From: Pochonia chlamydosporia 170
Taxonomy: Eukaryota > Ascomycota > Sordariomycetes > Hypocreales > Clavicipitaceae
NCBI RefSeq assembly: GCF_001653235.2
Contig: NC_035794.1
Coordinates: 3,224,001-3,288,000 of the forward strand
Reading direction: 5' to 3'
DNA: 64,000 bases
This document shows positions 34,453-46,397 of the stretch, in pieces. Both the position numbers and the translations under genes were made by a program. Under the pieces are notes generated by a model. It was not told the DNA's origin, did no database searches, and saw only the letters and a program-made list of their open reading frames with translations. Every line of letters starts with the position of its first letter. Position 1 is the first letter of the stretch.

Positions 34453-37109
34453 ATGACTTTGGACATATCAGTCGGCGAGGTTTCGGGCTTGATTGCCACG
34501 GGAGTCTTCGTGTGTAAGTCATCCTGAAATGTCCGTCCATCCATAGAGTTGACGAAAAAGGAAGTGCAACTCTTGATACCACTGGCATTTCCGTATTTGC
34601 TTGCTGCATATGTTGCTAGAAAGAATTCCGTTGTTACTTGGTATGCAGATAAATTGCAAACTTCTTGCAACCTTTCCGCCAGCATCTAACAAGTTTCTCA
34701 GGTCGGTATTGGGCCGCTTCCTTCACACATCCCTTTGGCCAAGCATTTTACAAACAGATACCGCAGCCAGCCATGGCGTTCAAAAGCGAGTCGCGTCAGT
34801 TGGCCTTCTCCAAATGTTGGCGCTCGGCCTGATATCGGTCGCCTCTATTGTCACTCCCTTGGGTCTTTATGACACGATTTTACCGATAGGCAACGGCCAG
34901 TATGAAGAGTTTCAGTACCTCAAAGACTCATCGCCTTTCGGTCTTGGTACCCCGTCTAGGAGTACGGCGCCTTTTACAAGGAGTTGCGGGCAAAACGCCT
35001 GTCCAGGGACCACAAAGAATGAGACTTGCCACCAAGTTGGACTGGCACAAGTATGCAACGGCACAAGGTTCGACCGATTAATTCCAGAGGTATTGACATC
35101 TCTGTTCAGAGATGGAGCGACATCGTTTTCATCCACGGTGTCCAGTATTTTTGATATACAATGGAGATCACATTACAACATGACGGATCCATTTGGTTCT
35201 CTCGGATGGGGGCTTATGTCGACGTACCGACAGATCACGACGCTCATTTTGGACGAGGAAATGCATGTAGTCGAGGGTCTAATCGTGAACACCAAAACTG
35301 GAGGCATTGGGTTTCGGAATCATACTGTGCCCAGGAAAACCTACCCATACGGCAGTACATGGACAGAGGATCTTCTTTTCATCCAACCAGAGACACAATG
35401 CGTCGACATGAATTTCACATTCAACTTTCACCTGGAAACAGTTGACAACTCTGTTCAGCTATCAGCTAGTGGTGTGTATATTAAGGACGGCGGTGGTTTC
35501 TCCAATTTATCCAGAAAAGCGCCTGTTCATTCTATGAGCGTGCCGGCATCTTACAATGGCCAAGGAGATATAGATTTGCGATCAAGAGCCTACAATGCAG
35601 CCTGGTTAACCAATTATCTCACCATGTTGTACTACAATCTAACCAATCCAGATATAAATAACATCACGCGTCTGGACGCCAAGCCCGGCATGGAACTTCA
35701 CACTGGCCTCAAGACCCAGGGCACGAACAGCACGTTCTCAATAGAGTATCAGTCCATCCGTTCAACCTGGACCTATGGAGAGTATCTAGACTTCAACAAA
35801 TCTGCTACTAGTACAAACCATAACCCCTTTAATGTGTCTGCAGATCATTTTTCTAAAATTGGTAAGTCATTTTGCCTCAACACGGCCCAGAAAGTCTACC
35901 AGACTAACCGGCGTGTCAGTTGCGCGGTGCAATGGCGCCCTTCTCAGTGACCCTGCAAATCTCAACAGCAGCCTTGTCGGGTGTGGCATTCTATACGGCG
36001 CGGCCAAACGAACTGATGGAGGAGACTCTCTGGTACCAGATCCAGGCTCAAAATGGGAGTTGCCAGTTTTTACCTGCGCTTCATCCATAAGTGCAAGCAT
36101 TCGAACCGTAACATTCAAGTATAACGGTACAGATCTATCTGCGCTACAGGTGGTCCATGACGAACCTAAACGCTACACAACCCCTTCAGACAGACCACTC
36201 TGGGCCGTGGAGAACATGGAGTGGCCCATATATAATATCGGAAATGAACAGCCGCTATGGGGAGTGATCGGATCAGCCAACGGAACGGTAAATACTGCTA
36301 TCAGGGGCAATATAACAACAGTTGTACAAGAGAGCCTCCGACTACCCGGGCTCATAAATGACGATACGCTTCTTCTCACCACCTACGACTACATCCCGTA
36401 CGTTGTGGGTCAGAACCTGCCTGGTGTCAACTTCTATACACAAGCATTGAGAAGCGCTCTCAGCATCTCGAAGCCAAGTGGGATAAGCTACGGCGACTAC
36501 TCGGGACTGACAGATTTTGCACTCTACGCTAAATGGCAGAGACTGTCAGCTAATGCTACCGCTGCATCCAACATCATAAACTTGGTGTGGACAGATATTG
36601 CCGCCAATGCCGTCGTTGGAACCAAGGGCTGCGGTCTCACATCCGCTGCTGCTGGCTTGAAAAAGAGAGAAGAAGCGGCAGGATCCAAGGACAATCTAGT
36701 CTTGGTGACTGGTTATGGCAAACAAATCCAGTATAAAATGCCTTTTGCTATACCAGCATTTGTTGTGCTTGGCGTTGCCTTAGCTGTGCTGCTGGCAGTT
36801 GTGGTTCTGACAGTTACCAAGAAAACAGGAATCACACAGCTGCGGTACCTGATCAACGCAACCTCAGCAGGTAGGAATATTGGCTTGTTACTGTGGCCAG
36901 ATGAGTCAGTGGGTTTGGAAAAGACGAGAGATTGGGTCAAGAGGATCGGCACGAGGAGTGCCATGGCTACCGGCAGTACATTCACGGCAGAAGAGGTCAA
37001 TGAAGGAGGCGAGAAGGATGATGATATACACGCACCAACAAATAAGGAACCCATAGTAAGCCAGGCGGCCACTACTGCAACGCCGGCTTGCACCACAGAC
37101 ACGAGCTAG
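34453..37109 (+). CDS. Fungal-specific integral membrane glycoprotein of unknown function, 828 aa
   Basis: Proposed exons 34453-34509, 34561-34640, 34702-35861 and 35920-37109 join in phase; the first two are short and their splice sites (GTGTGT donor, AAAAG acceptor) less certain. Membrane segments are predicted near residues 20-40 (LLIPLAFPYLLAAYVA), 70-95 (LLQMLALGLISVASIVTPLG) and about 705-725 (AIPAFVVLGVALAVLLAVVV). Between the last two lies a region of about 600 residues with more than ten N-glycosylation sequons and paired cysteines, probably extracellular or luminal. A short acidic, Thr-rich cytosolic tail ends the protein. The pattern SLWPSILQTDTAASHGV followed by SVASIVTPLGLYD recurs in fungal proteins annotated only as hypothetical. 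I assign no function. Confidence 0.7.
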
Positions 37110-37827
37110 TGCCTCTCTAGACACCCAGGCTGTCCGTCAACAATGCAGGTCTTGACACGATGTACGCTTTTTTTGAAGTCATGCCTTGGCCCGTTGCTCC
37201 TAGAATTAGTGACTGTGAAATCATCATGATATTCGGCCGTTTTTTTGTTTCTGTTAGAACTTCCGCTTTTCCCCAGAACTCTTCAATACACACGACCTAG
37301 ATTAATGGGAGTCACGAAATAGCCCCCCGTATCTCGATCCTGCTGATACTGATGTCGTTTTCGACGAATCTAGAGTGAGACAAGCACACACACATATTTC
37401 CAGCTTCATACAAGTGGTACATTACGAGAGCAGCATTTGCTGGTCGTAACTATCACGCTGGCTTGTTCTGGAATGCGAAACCCCGTTAATCATATAGACA
37501 TCAATATTTTGGGCAATCGTCAATAGTCTCCAAGGTCTCGCCGTTAGGCGGATCATAGGCAGCCCTGAAACATCAACGGATTGCAAAATTTGCTCGTTCT
37601 TGATATTGGACTATTCATTGGGAGAAGTTTGAAGTTCATACTGTACCTAATTTCATTCTCGTCGCACTAAATAATATTGCTGAAATCCAAGCTGACGTAC
37701 CGAGTCCAATGTTTGCGTAGAGTTCGGTATATAGTATGCTAGCTCAAACCAAGGTTGGGCAGGAGATTTTGTGATGAGCCCTTACGCATTTCCATTTCAT
37801 TAGCAGTGAGTCAAGGGCCGTCAAAAA
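37110..37827. other. Gene-free interval
   Basis: About 700 bp between convergent gene ends. Nothing recognised. Confidence 0.5.
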
Positions 37828-38779
37828 TTACAACCTTGAGGCGGCCCCTTCAAAAGTAGGTTCTGGCAACTTGAACACTCGCCTTGCATTCCCAGCCATG
37901 AAATCACGCACAACATCCTCCCTCAGTCCCTTAGTCGTTCCGGTTCCCAGCTCCTTCACCGCGTCCACGCAAGCTTTCCAACCAAGCTGCGGAAAGTTGG
38001 TCCCAAACATGACCTTCTTCCTACCCGTCGTGTTCGCAAACGTGAAGAATTCTGGTGGGTAGTACTTTGGCGACCACGCACTCGTGTCAATATACACATT
38101 CTCATGTTTCCAAGCCACAGAAACCGCCTCCCCTATCCAGGGATACCCCAAGTGACCTCCTACTATTTTAAGAGCCGGGAACTTGAGGGCAATTTCGTCA
38201 ATATATGGAATAGGGCGACCGACTTCACTAGGGCACAGTGGCCCAGTGTGTCCAATCTGAGTGCAAAAAGGAACATCGAGCTCTATGCACTTGACGTAAA
38301 GTGGCCAGTAGTGAGCATCCGTCGGAGGCAAGTTCCACAGCCAGGGCACAACTCGTAGGCCCTTGAAGCCTTCGACTCGGACGTAATGATCCAGTTCCTT
38401 GACTGCCGCAACTGGGTCGTGGAGATCCACGGAAACGAGTCCAAAGATACGGGTTGGGTATGCGCGTGTGTATTCAGCGACTTGTTCGTTGGAGAATATG
38501 ACTGAGCCAGGTCGGTTCCAGGCTGCTAGAAGAATTTGAGAAACGCCAGCCTCGTCCATCTTTGCAATCACTTCGGCGGGTGTGTGCCTGCGATTACCCA
38601 GCTCAGGATCTGCATGGCTTTGAGCAAAGAGACGTGCAGTTTCTGGGATGTATATCTGAGCATGTTAATATCCTGTGAGGCGATAGTTTGATGACGTTGT
38701 CGAGTCGATTCTGGGGCTACAGAACAGCAGAACTTACACCAGTGGGATTTGCCCAAACATCAACGACGGGAAGACTCAT
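37828..38779 (-). CDS. Amidohydrolase-2 family protein with altered metal ligands, 289 aa
   Basis: Exons 38738-38779 (14 residues) and 37828-38655 join in phase with a GTAAGT donor and CTCAG acceptor. The fold marks are those of the amidohydrolase-2/ACMSD-like TIM barrels: a first strand near the N-terminus, FGLVSVDLHDP, GFKGLRVVPW, CTQIGHTG, KIVGGHLGYPW, ENVYIDTSAW and the C-terminal MFGTNFPQLGW. The first strand reads VVDVWANP where metal-dependent relatives have DxHxH, and FGTN replaces the usual FGTD. Two His positions (QIGHTG and GGHLG) remain. The protein may therefore be metal-free, use another mechanism, or bind without catalysis. It is otherwise full length and intact. Cytosolic, substrate unknown. 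Confidence 0.75.
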
Positions 38780-39184
38780 TCTGGCCACTTCGACTGCTCA
38801 ACAACCGCGACTTGACGACAACAAACTTTGACAGGAATATTGGCCGTTTCGCACTCTGGGCCTTATTTATTCAGCAGCGCAGACTTGTCGTTATGTTGTG
38901 AACATGTTTGCCGAGGTTGAAAGTAAAATCAGCCCACAATTGATCAACCCAACGCGGGGCACAACTTCAACCCTAACCCTTGAAGACCGAGATTCCCATG
39001 TAAAAGTTCATGGCGATGTAGTTATATATGGAGAAGCAAATATGACACAATCCCTAGCAGGAGAAACCATTATATTGTTGTACCTTAACTATCTCTACGG
39101 TCCTGAAAGAAGACTGTTCTGGAACCCCAGGTCAATTATGCTACCCCCTGATCATACTACTTGGTAATTTATAACCCCCATACC
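38780..39184. other. Intergenic region
   Basis: About 400 bp between the amidohydrolase start and the beta-glucosidase stop. A short plus-strand frame (38898-39167) has no motifs. Confidence 0.5.
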
Positions 39185-41844
39185 TCAGATGGTCAAATAA
39201 GTCTTCAGAGGCAACTTGGTGCTACTTCGCCCAATGTAAATCTCGTACTGGCCCTTCTGTAACTGCCACTTCTGCGCCTCAGTATTCCAAACACTGAGGT
39301 CCCTCCGAGTGAGCTGGAAAGTGACGTCGGTTTTTTGTCCAGCCTTGAGGAACGGCTTCTCGAATCCCCGAAGCTGCTTAGCCCGAAGCCCCGGAATTCG
39401 CACATAAAGCTGAGCAGCTTCAGCGCCATCAACATGACCACCATTAACAAGCGTAAAAGAAACAGTCGCGATCGTCTCCCATAGGTCTTCTTGTCCGCCG
39501 ATGCTAATCTTGTCCTGCGGCCACTGGCTCTGGAAGTTGCCAGATGGTCCCTGAAGCTTGATATTGGAGTAGTCATAGCGTGTATAGCTTAGCCCATAGC
39601 CGAACTCGTACCGTGGCTGGATGTGATTCTTTTCAAAGTACTTGTAATCGGTGTAAATTCCTTGGTTGTAATCGGCTTGGGGAGACTTGCTTCCGCTTTG
39701 TGCAAAAGGGCTAAGCAGAGGGCCATAATCAGATTCTTGCCTCGCCACAGTGTATGGAATTTTTCCCGATGGGTTAGATTCTCCCCAGAGCAGGGAAACC
39801 AGTGCGTTACCGCTGTCCTGGCCAGGAAGATGTGCGAACAAGACTGCAGTGACATTGGGATGGTCGACAAATCCGTCAACCAGTCTTACTCCAGCATTGT
39901 GAAGCACAACTATGGTCTTGGAACATTGGCTTGCCACAGACTTGATCAATGTGTCTGTGTACTCATCTTGCAACGCGGGGCGGTCAGAACCCTCACTTGA
40001 CCATGCGTTGCCAAAGACTATGCAGGCGTCTGAGGCGGAGTTGACAACCGGCTTACTGGAATTTAAATCTTGGTGCAGAGTGAATCCATCTTTGGCAGCC
40101 TTGGCAGCCAATGCGTCCTGTGGCGATGTGAAAGAAGCTGGAGTAACCGCACCAGAGCCACCGCCGCCGAACAGAGTTCCTTTCGGACCGATTGGTGTCT
40201 GATCGTTGTGAAGACCAAGTGCAGGAGCTTGTCCTGTCGTCCATGATCCATCCGTATCTTCAGCAGCAGTCCATTTTGGCGGGGTGTTTGCAGAGTAGCC
40301 GAATATCGAAACGATCTTTGGGTGTTGCAGAGGAAGGGTGTTTCTGTCGTTCTTTACCAGAACATGGCCTTCAATAGCCCCTTGTTGAATGATAGGTAGG
40401 TCGTTTGGATCACGACCTTCAATTACATCATGTGGTTTGCTAACGCTCTTTGGCATGCCGATACCTGGTTTTGGGAAACCTTGGTCTTGTCCAACTTGAT
40501 ACCAAGCGGCGATTATTCTACGAGTCGGTTAGGGTACGGAGTTCAACGTCAGTGTGAGGTGTAACTTACCTGGTGGCCATATCGGTCACTCGAGCTTCTG
40601 GGAACGAGCCGTTATTGACAGCATTTATTAGAGTCTTTCCCCAAGTTCCGGCGTCTGGCATTCCCATGTCCAACCCGCCAGTTGCGTACTCCAGTCCTCC
40701 GTACAAGGCGCCCCAATCGGACACAACAAATCCCTACCGATAGTTAATAGGTAATAAAAAGCGGACCTGAAATCGTCTAACACGGACCTCAAAACCAAGC
40801 TCTCCCTTAAGAAGACCATTCAGCGACTTGTCGTTCGCGCAACCATATGTCTGATTTAAACGTTGGTAAGAACACATGATGTTAGCAGATCCAGCTTTGA
40901 CAGTGTCTTGGAACGGCCTGTCCGTATTTAATTAGCTAAAACACTTCTCAGTCTAGCAACAACAGACTTTTACGTACCACAGGAAGAGCTCATGCATAGC
41001 CTTGTCATCAATATTTGTTGACACGGCCTCGGTATCTCCATCGGGGACTCTATTGAGTTCTTGCTCATTGCCAATATAATGCTTTACAGAATTAGTCTCG
41101 TAAAGACACCTTCAACATTAAAGTCGTTCTCACCTTTGTACTAGTTATGACGTTTGATCCTTGGACTCCTTGGACAGTTTCTGCCGCAAGTGCGCCGCTG
41201 AGGTGGGGGTCTGCCGACGAGCCCTCCCAGTTTCGACCGCCTCGGACAACCGTCCATGCTGGACCAACTACAGGTCCGAGGAGGACGTTCACGCCTTTCT
41301 TCTTAAATTCCCTACCCATTGCAGCACCTCGCTTCTGGGTCAAGTCCTTGTTCCAGCTGTACTTGTTAGCAGTCATGCTAATGCTTTCCACAAGGAGAGG
41401 AGACAACTTACCTTGCTCCAACGTGTATGCCACTTGGAAACCCACTGACGGCGTCTGTTGCACGTAGTCCGTTGCCAGCATCACTAAGACACATGCCCGG
41501 AAAGTTGAGTCTGGATATGGCGGCGATGTTCCCAGAACACCCATTATTTGCCGAGACACCACCAGTTAAGCTCACCTAGTGAGAATATCAGTTTTGTCGT
41601 TGGATGTATTTCATGGTTCGTAGATAAATACCTTCTCTTCAAGGGTCATCTTGCCAACCATAGCTTTCGCCTTTTGGAGAGCGGCTCCCCAGTCATTGGT
41701 GCCATCTCTATGTGCTAATTCAACCATTAAATGAGAGACTCCGAATAGACCCCGGGGGCTGCACTTACTTAAAGAAGATGTTGGCTGCGCCGATGCTCGC
41801 TCTCCGAGCAGAGGTAGTACTGCAAGAATACTAGAAAGCAGCAT
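39185..41844 (-). CDS. Secreted GH3 beta-glucosidase, about 758 aa
   Basis: Eight exons join in phase: 41769-41844, 41632-41714, 41412-41575, 41134-41356, 40978-41081, 40788-40917, 40570-40733 and 39185-40517, with introns of about 52-96 bp. Exon 1/2 splice choice is the least certain. The protein begins with a signal peptide ([19 protein letters not shown]). GH3 marks follow in order: [17 protein letters not shown] substrate strand ([17 protein letters not shown]), [39 protein letters not shown], and the nucleophile Asp in [12 protein letters not shown]. The C-terminal half holds the (alpha/beta)6 sandwich and a fibronectin-III-like end ([18 protein letters not shown]). It should hydrolyse terminal beta-D-glucosides such as cellobiose outside the cell. 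It looks intact. Confidence 0.9.
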
Positions 41845-43641
41845 TGTTTCTTATCCAGGACTGTCTCAATTCTTGAATATTAAAGTTGTTCGGTAGTACA
41901 CCTACATCAGGAGAGAAATTACCAAAGGTCGATCAAGAGGGGCTATCAATTAAATACTAAAAGTAAGATATACTAGTCCATGATTAGACTCAACCACAGA
42001 TTGGAGCGTCGAATCTGTTCCTTACGAAGCTACAAAGGTCGGAAAGCTGCATCGGCACCACCCGCAGTCCCCTCGCGGTATAAGAAGCGACAAGATGCCA
42101 TCCCGTAGGATATTTCCACAGCCGCAATGATATCCCGAGGGCATCATTAACCCCTCAATGGCAAACCGATTGGCGCGGTAGCACAATCAACTGCAGACAC
42201 TTGAAATAGCTCCGACCATTTGGCCGTGGAACAGGCATCAAGGATCGACATGCAGGAGATATTTTGCGGTTACCGGCTGCCGCCGTCGACTTCACCCCCG
42301 CATTTCATTGTCCCAACCCCTGTCATGACGGTTGAGAAATGCCTTTAGATCTACAGTAACTTGCCTCATCGGTTCTTATTTTAACGAAGTATTCCCGTGG
42401 AACGCCTGTTGAACCCGGTTTGAATGATGCTGGAGTTGGGGTAAGTGGAACCAAGGGCCATAGCTTGACGTAATTTGGTCAAGATGGAAGCAAGGCTAAT
42501 ATGGGACTCGAGAAATACAGTCCATGTTTGGAGTAGCAAGATCAGCTGGTGGGACATTTTGTGGCTCTAGTAACTGAGCCGTACCAATCTGGCAATTACA
42601 AGTTTGCAAGTCGTTGAAATATCGCCGAGATATCTGAGATACAATCCCCACTCTTTGACAGGAGATGTAACAATGATCCGTACTTTGTGAACGAGAGCTC
42701 GCTTCTTTTCCGCACATTGACCGACGGGGTAATGGTTAGGATGGCTGTTGCACGGATAAGGATATAGTAGATATTGATCCTACACGAAGCTACATACGTT
42801 TGCGAGTCTTTGCCGAATATGCAGATGCGAAATTCTAGGAGTCGGTGGACTTGCCATGGATATATATACAAGAACAGTCAAGGCGGACAAGCCTATGCCC
42901 ATTGGTGCAGACCGTCATATTTGTGACAACCACAACATGTCCTCCGTCAAAATATCTTGGCTCCCGTCGCAAATACAACTAACACGATCAACTTGTGGTA
43001 TGAGGTCCGGTGTAAGCCAGGACGCAGAGACAACGGCGCAGCTGAAACCCTCCACCAGCTGGAAAGTTGATAGCCTTGTCATCACCAGCCAACGTATAGA
43101 GCGCATATGCTATAGTAGTGGCAATGATATGTCAATGAGTAGGAGAATTTTTACTTTCAAGCCAGGACATGTATTCAATTGTCAACAGACAAATCCCTCA
43201 GTCGCAGGTGATCCCCAGATTCCAAATACGGTTGCTGTTTATGAGTTCCATCTATACTTCGCAGCAAAAAAAGTAGTTTCCAGGAATGTGAAATCGGGTT
43301 CAAATGTCTGAGGCATTCTGTAGCACACTTATTTCATCCAGACCTCCGAGTTCGGGCAGGTTATCGGGTCTAAAACAAAATATAGCCATACCACAATCAC
43401 CATTATCCCCGCGCTATTGAAAACCGGGGAATTGGCCGGATTCAGCCGATGGATGATGCCGTTTCTCCTCTTTTTGGTTTGAAGGGCCAATTCAATCGTC
43501 AGTAATTCCCATGTCCTCTCACGATTACTTGATTTGGGTCGCGTTAATGTGCCCGTACAATCTGTTTCTTCCACTCTGTAAACTACCCGCAAGGCCACTT
43601 GACAAAGGACCAAATTTCTTCTCACTCTTCTCGCGAAGTGG
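41845..43641. other. 1.8 kb interval without a recognised gene
   Basis: Shared upstream region of the divergent GH3 and PhyH genes. Frames of 60-151 codons are present without motifs or splice continuity. Confidence 0.5.
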
Positions 43642-44532
43642 ATGATGGCCGACTCTCTAGACGACCCTCATGTTACTCTTATTGAGCTAACACAAGATGA
43701 ACTAAAAACAAAGAAAATAGGTTCTCATCATCTACAGGCTGCGGTCGAGGCACTCCATCGCGACGGCATAGTGGCACTTAAGAACGCAGTTGACATGTCT
43801 CACCTTGACAAGCTAAATGCGCGAATGGTTCCCGAGGCCGAAAGGCTATACGCTCAACCAGCAACGCATCGCAACTTTGGAAGGAACACGGGGAATATCC
43901 AACAAGAGCCTGTATTGGAAGAAGGCTACATCTTTGACGACATCATCGCGAACCCATGGGCAACCGACATAATCCAGTGCATGCTCGGACCAAGGACAAC
44001 AGTTCGATTCTATAGCGCGAATACTGCGTTCAAAGCTACCGATCGCCAGCCTCCCCATATTGACGTGACCTTTGATATTCCAAGAATACCATTTGGCTAC
44101 TGCGTCAACATCAACCTCGTCGACACAACGCCGGAGAACGGGTCCACGGAAGTATGGCTAGGTTCGCACACCCAAACTGACAAGAGTGTCCTTGACTTTT
44201 CCGGGGTTCATTACCAAATTCGCAAAGACCTTCAGGATGAACGGCGCGAAATTAGTCCACCGATTCAGCCGAATTTGCCGAAAGGTTCGCTCATCATAAG
44301 GGACTTTAGGCTTTGGCACGCTGGGAGACCGAATAAGACGGACGATCCGCGGGTGATGCTCGTTTCAGTGCAGTTTCCTCATTGGTATAGAAGTAATCTG
44401 AAGATGAGGTTGCCAGTTAGTGTCAAGGATAAGATTGACTGGGCTGATGCGGTGCCATGTGTTGAGTGGATGCCAGAGGGGTATGATTACTTGCAAGGCG
44501 CGCATGATCATGATTTTATTTTGCTACCATGA
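43642..44532 (+). CDS. Phytanoyl-CoA dioxygenase (PhyH) family protein, 296 aa
   Basis: Single exon, with two consecutive ATG codons at the start (43642 and 43645). The Fe(II)/2-oxoglutarate dioxygenase triad is visible as His139 and Asp141 in PPHIDVTF and His226 in LWHAGRPN, with Arg237 in DDPRVML as the likely 2-oxoglutarate anchor. The N-terminal LHRDGIVALKNAV and C-terminal LVSVQFPHWYRSN also fit the PhyH family. Fungal members range from peroxisomal alpha-oxidation to secondary-metabolite hydroxylases; no peroxisomal PTS1 is visible at the C-terminus (ends ILLP). Substrate cannot be inferred. It looks intact. Confidence 0.85.
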   Translation: MMADSLDDPHVTLIELTQDELKTKKIGSHHLQAAVEALHRDGIVALKNAVDMSHLDKLNARMVPEAERLYAQPATHRNFGRNTGNIQQEPVLEEGYIFDDIIANPWATDIIQCMLGPRTTVRFYSANTAFKATDRQPPHIDVTFDIPRIPFGYCVNINLVDTTPENGSTEVWLGSHTQTDKSVLDFSGVHYQIRKDLQDERREISPPIQPNLPKGSLIIRDFRLWHAGRPNKTDDPRVMLVSVQFPHWYRSNLKMRLPVSVKDKIDWADAVPCVEWMPEGYDYLQGAHDHDFILLP

Positions 44533-45646
44533 TTGTTGATAGTTGGTAGGTACAAGCCGGCCTGAGCTCGTGTATACTTTGAAGCATAGTCATGGAACCT
44601 ACTAGGGAATAGGGAGCTACAATTTGCGCAATAAGTACATCGCCTGTAGGCCAGCGCCGGTTGTTACTTGTAGTCGAATACTCTGTCCGTCGACTCTCAC
44701 CAGCAAGGTAATCCATTGTCACGTACATCAAATTTGAGCTACTCAGATAAGAGGGCAGCCCATATGTCCATAAGCTTAGTACGGGCAACCCATTGGGCGG
44801 ACGTCGTATTAAGTTTGCCATGTTTCGCGAATTCATCCAAGTTCTCTTTGGTCATCTAGCACACGTGTGTGACGGTCATGGCAACCTGCATCCTCACAAT
44901 ATCATGGAATGAGACTTTGTTGCCTGGTATTCCCAACTACTGCCACATGTAAACCCTGGGATGGAGAACTGAGCATGCTTTCAAACCAAGTATGAGTAGC
45001 AAGCACCTGAGTCTTCTTGTGCCAGGTATGACGATGCAAACTCAATGTCAGGGTATTCGCCTTTGTATATCGCAATGCCGGGCTTTTGTAAGCCTAGTTG
45101 TGGGTGGACGGTGTTGGTGCCTGCCGGTATGAGCTTTCTCCCGGAACCAAGACTCCGAATAGTCCAAGGAATTCCCAACAGGCCGTGGGTGAAATGCTGA
45201 CTGACAGACAGCCCAAGGCAGCGAGACAACGGACAAATACCGTTATGCTTACGAAGTAAGATGCGCCAAAAGCGATTTACGGCAGCGCGTAACCACACAC
45301 CTTCGGTTGGCTTAGGCCTAAAAGGGAAACAAGTCTTGCGACATGGGTGACCGGTGGCAGAAAGATTAGCGAATAGGGTTCTGGCTTGGCTCGTATTTTG
45401 GGTAGCTGAACCGTTGACAGGAATGCAGAGCTGGGGTCTTGTGTTCTCATCCCCGCAAGTTGTCAAGCATCCTGAATGAGACAGGGTCAAGGGCAAACTA
45501 GATCAAGATGACGGAAATGAAATTGCTCCTGTATTTAAAGAACGGTCTACAGATGCCATACCTTGCCGCCTCTTCTCTTTTCGGACCTTCGATAGCATAC
45601 CTCTTTACCAATTAACTTATAAGATTCGATTTCGCGTCTAGTCACC
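44533..45646. other. Interval without a recognised gene
   Basis: About 1.1 kb. A 171-codon minus-strand frame (44981-45496) has Cys and basic residues but no signal peptide or recognisable motif, so I do not call it. Confidence 0.4.
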
Positions 45647-46209
45647 ATGAGACTTTCACCATTCCGCACTCTAGCAACTCTATTTGGGTAAGAAAGCCAT
45701 TTACAGTATCCAATTTGCTTCTATTAACATCACGAATCAACAGAGTCGCATGCCTCGTCCAAGCAGAAGGGCCATGTCCAACCATCACGTCCACCTTTGA
45801 CGTCTGCCAGTCCTGCTGCGTGCCCGACTGCACCATCACGCAGACTCTCACGAACCGACACGACTGTCCCGCCAAAGTAGCCACCGTCATGACCTATTTT
45901 CCGTGCTGTACGAATAAATGCCCGAAGGGCTGCGCAACAACCAGCTACTCAGTCGTTCCTCCCGAGGCTCCCACGCCGACGAATCCGTGTCCAACAGTCA
46001 CGAAGACGGTGGGCACATGTACAAGCTGCAATAAACCTCCGTGCGGTCATAAGGAAACCATTTCATTCCGTACTGACTGTCCGTGGCCACCTCCAACTTC
46101 AACATACTCTAATTGCTGGTGGCCGTGCCCGACGGGGTGCTCAACCCGGTACACTACAACGGGTGTGCCAACCTTTAATTGCGCCTTGATACCTCGTGCG
46201 ACTCTGTAG
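45647..46209 (+). CDS. Small cysteine-rich secreted protein with two related modules, 168 aa
   Basis: Exons 45647-45687 and 45744-46209 join in phase (GTAAGA donor, ACAG acceptor), the intron splitting the signal peptide (MRLSPFRTLATLFGVACLVQA). The mature protein has two related units that begin GPCPTIT and NPCPTVT. Each is followed by a C-x2-C pair (CQSCC / CTSCNKPPC), a DCP and a CCxxxC or WWPCPTGC end, with Thr- and Pro-rich spacers. Twenty or so cysteines in under 150 residues, small size and secretion are effector-like traits, but adhesive or wall-associated roles are equally possible. There is no membrane anchor. I recognise no named family. Confidence 0.65.
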
Positions 46210-46397
46210 CGATGGGATGACAATCTTTCGAGCATTTGAGGATGTTGTGTTCGCTAGTTTGAGCACGCAGTTGGTAGAAACGTGCCGTTTTACATGTCAA
46301 ATTGCAAAATCCCAGCTTGCTGGTCTCTAGTAGGTTCTCGAAAATTAGCAAAGACCTTCTACGGAATCTAGCTAGAAGGATTTATCTATCTTGATAT

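Noticed and set aside
42856..43311. 151-codon plus-strand frame
   Set aside because: No motif and no neighbouring exon; lies in the promoter region of the PhyH gene.
44981..45496. 171-codon minus-strand frame
   Set aside because: No signal peptide, domain or splice continuity; composition not distinctive.
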